NCBI GenBank assembly: GCA_002403905.1
Contig: DHIR01000262.1
Coordinates: forward strand, 1 to 5,859
Source: Mucilaginibacter sp. UBA4741
GTDB taxonomy: Bacteria; Bacteroidota; Bacteroidia; Sphingobacteriales; Sphingobacteriaceae
DNA: 5,859 bases
Direction: 5' to 3'
In this document: positions 5,829 through 5,859 of the stretch, one piece after another
How positions within the stretch are numbered: position 1 is the first letter of the stretch
Layout of the letters: every line of letters begins with the position of its first letter
Made by a program: the position numbers and the translations under genes
The notes under the pieces: generated by a model
The model's database searches: none
Told to the model about the DNA's origin: nothing
What the model saw: the letters and a program-made list of their open reading frames with translations, nothing else

Positions 5829-5859
5829 ACCCTCTTTACGCCAAAGGCGAAGAGAGGGT
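5829..5859. terminator. Intrinsic terminator hairpin, probably bidirectional
   Basis: Two 14-base arms, from ACCCTCT to CGCC and from GGCG to AGAGGGT, pair around an AAA loop with one G-T wobble and one A-A mismatch. The A-rich stretch just before it (5815-5828) would be a U-tract for transcripts arriving from the right on the minus strand. Any T-tract for the dar operon lies beyond the window edge. The position 14 bases after the last stop codon fits the operon end. Confidence 0.75.

Noticed and set aside
1..5859. CRISPR array, tRNA or rRNA gene, insertion sequence, attachment site
   Set aside because: No regularly spaced repeats, cloverleaf-like sequence, transposase motifs or flanking inverted repeats were seen, and nearly all the sequence is accounted for by packed biosynthetic genes.

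Overview
The window looks like a chromosomal piece of a Bacteroidota genome, most likely of the Sphingobacteriaceae type (Mucilaginibacter or Pedobacter relatives; the genus is inference). The support is A+T-rich DNA, a Bacteroidota-style TAnnTTTG promoter element, weak Shine-Dalgarno signals, and above all a dialkylresorcinol/flexirubin-type gene set. Seven complete coding sequences and one truncated one lie in two divergently transcribed, tightly packed operons.

Minus-strand operon (2714 down to the left edge): an enoyl-ACP reductase-like SDR with a GTG start, a FabZ-like hot-dog 3-hydroxyacyl-ACP dehydratase, a FabB/FabF-like ketosynthase with a complete Cys-His-His set, and an acyl carrier protein that overlaps the ketosynthase stop by 8 bases and runs off the window at base 1. 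Together these make most of a dissociated type II fatty-acid or polyene elongation set. No ketoreductase is visible; it may lie beyond the edge.

Divergent intergenic region (2715-2845): it holds a good TATATTTG promoter element for the plus operon, a weaker candidate for the minus operon, and a 16-base imperfect palindrome between them that could be an operator.

Plus-strand operon (2846-5814): a small exported protein of unknown function, darA (flavodoxin-fold dialkylresorcinol-forming enzyme with a C-terminal membrane segment), darB (KAS III-like ketosynthase), and a small conserved-looking cytoplasmic protein whose C-terminal half resembles a helix-turn-helix fold. A 31-base hairpin ends the operon at the right edge.

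Working model: the minus operon builds ACP-bound acyl chains (saturated ones if the reductase acts, unsaturated ones if it does not). DarB joins two chains into a cyclohexanedione and DarA aromatises it to a dialkylresorcinol, the lipid half of flexirubin pigments. The two small unknown proteins are the least explained parts and the best places to look for new biology. The pathway as a whole is a known type, not a new system.
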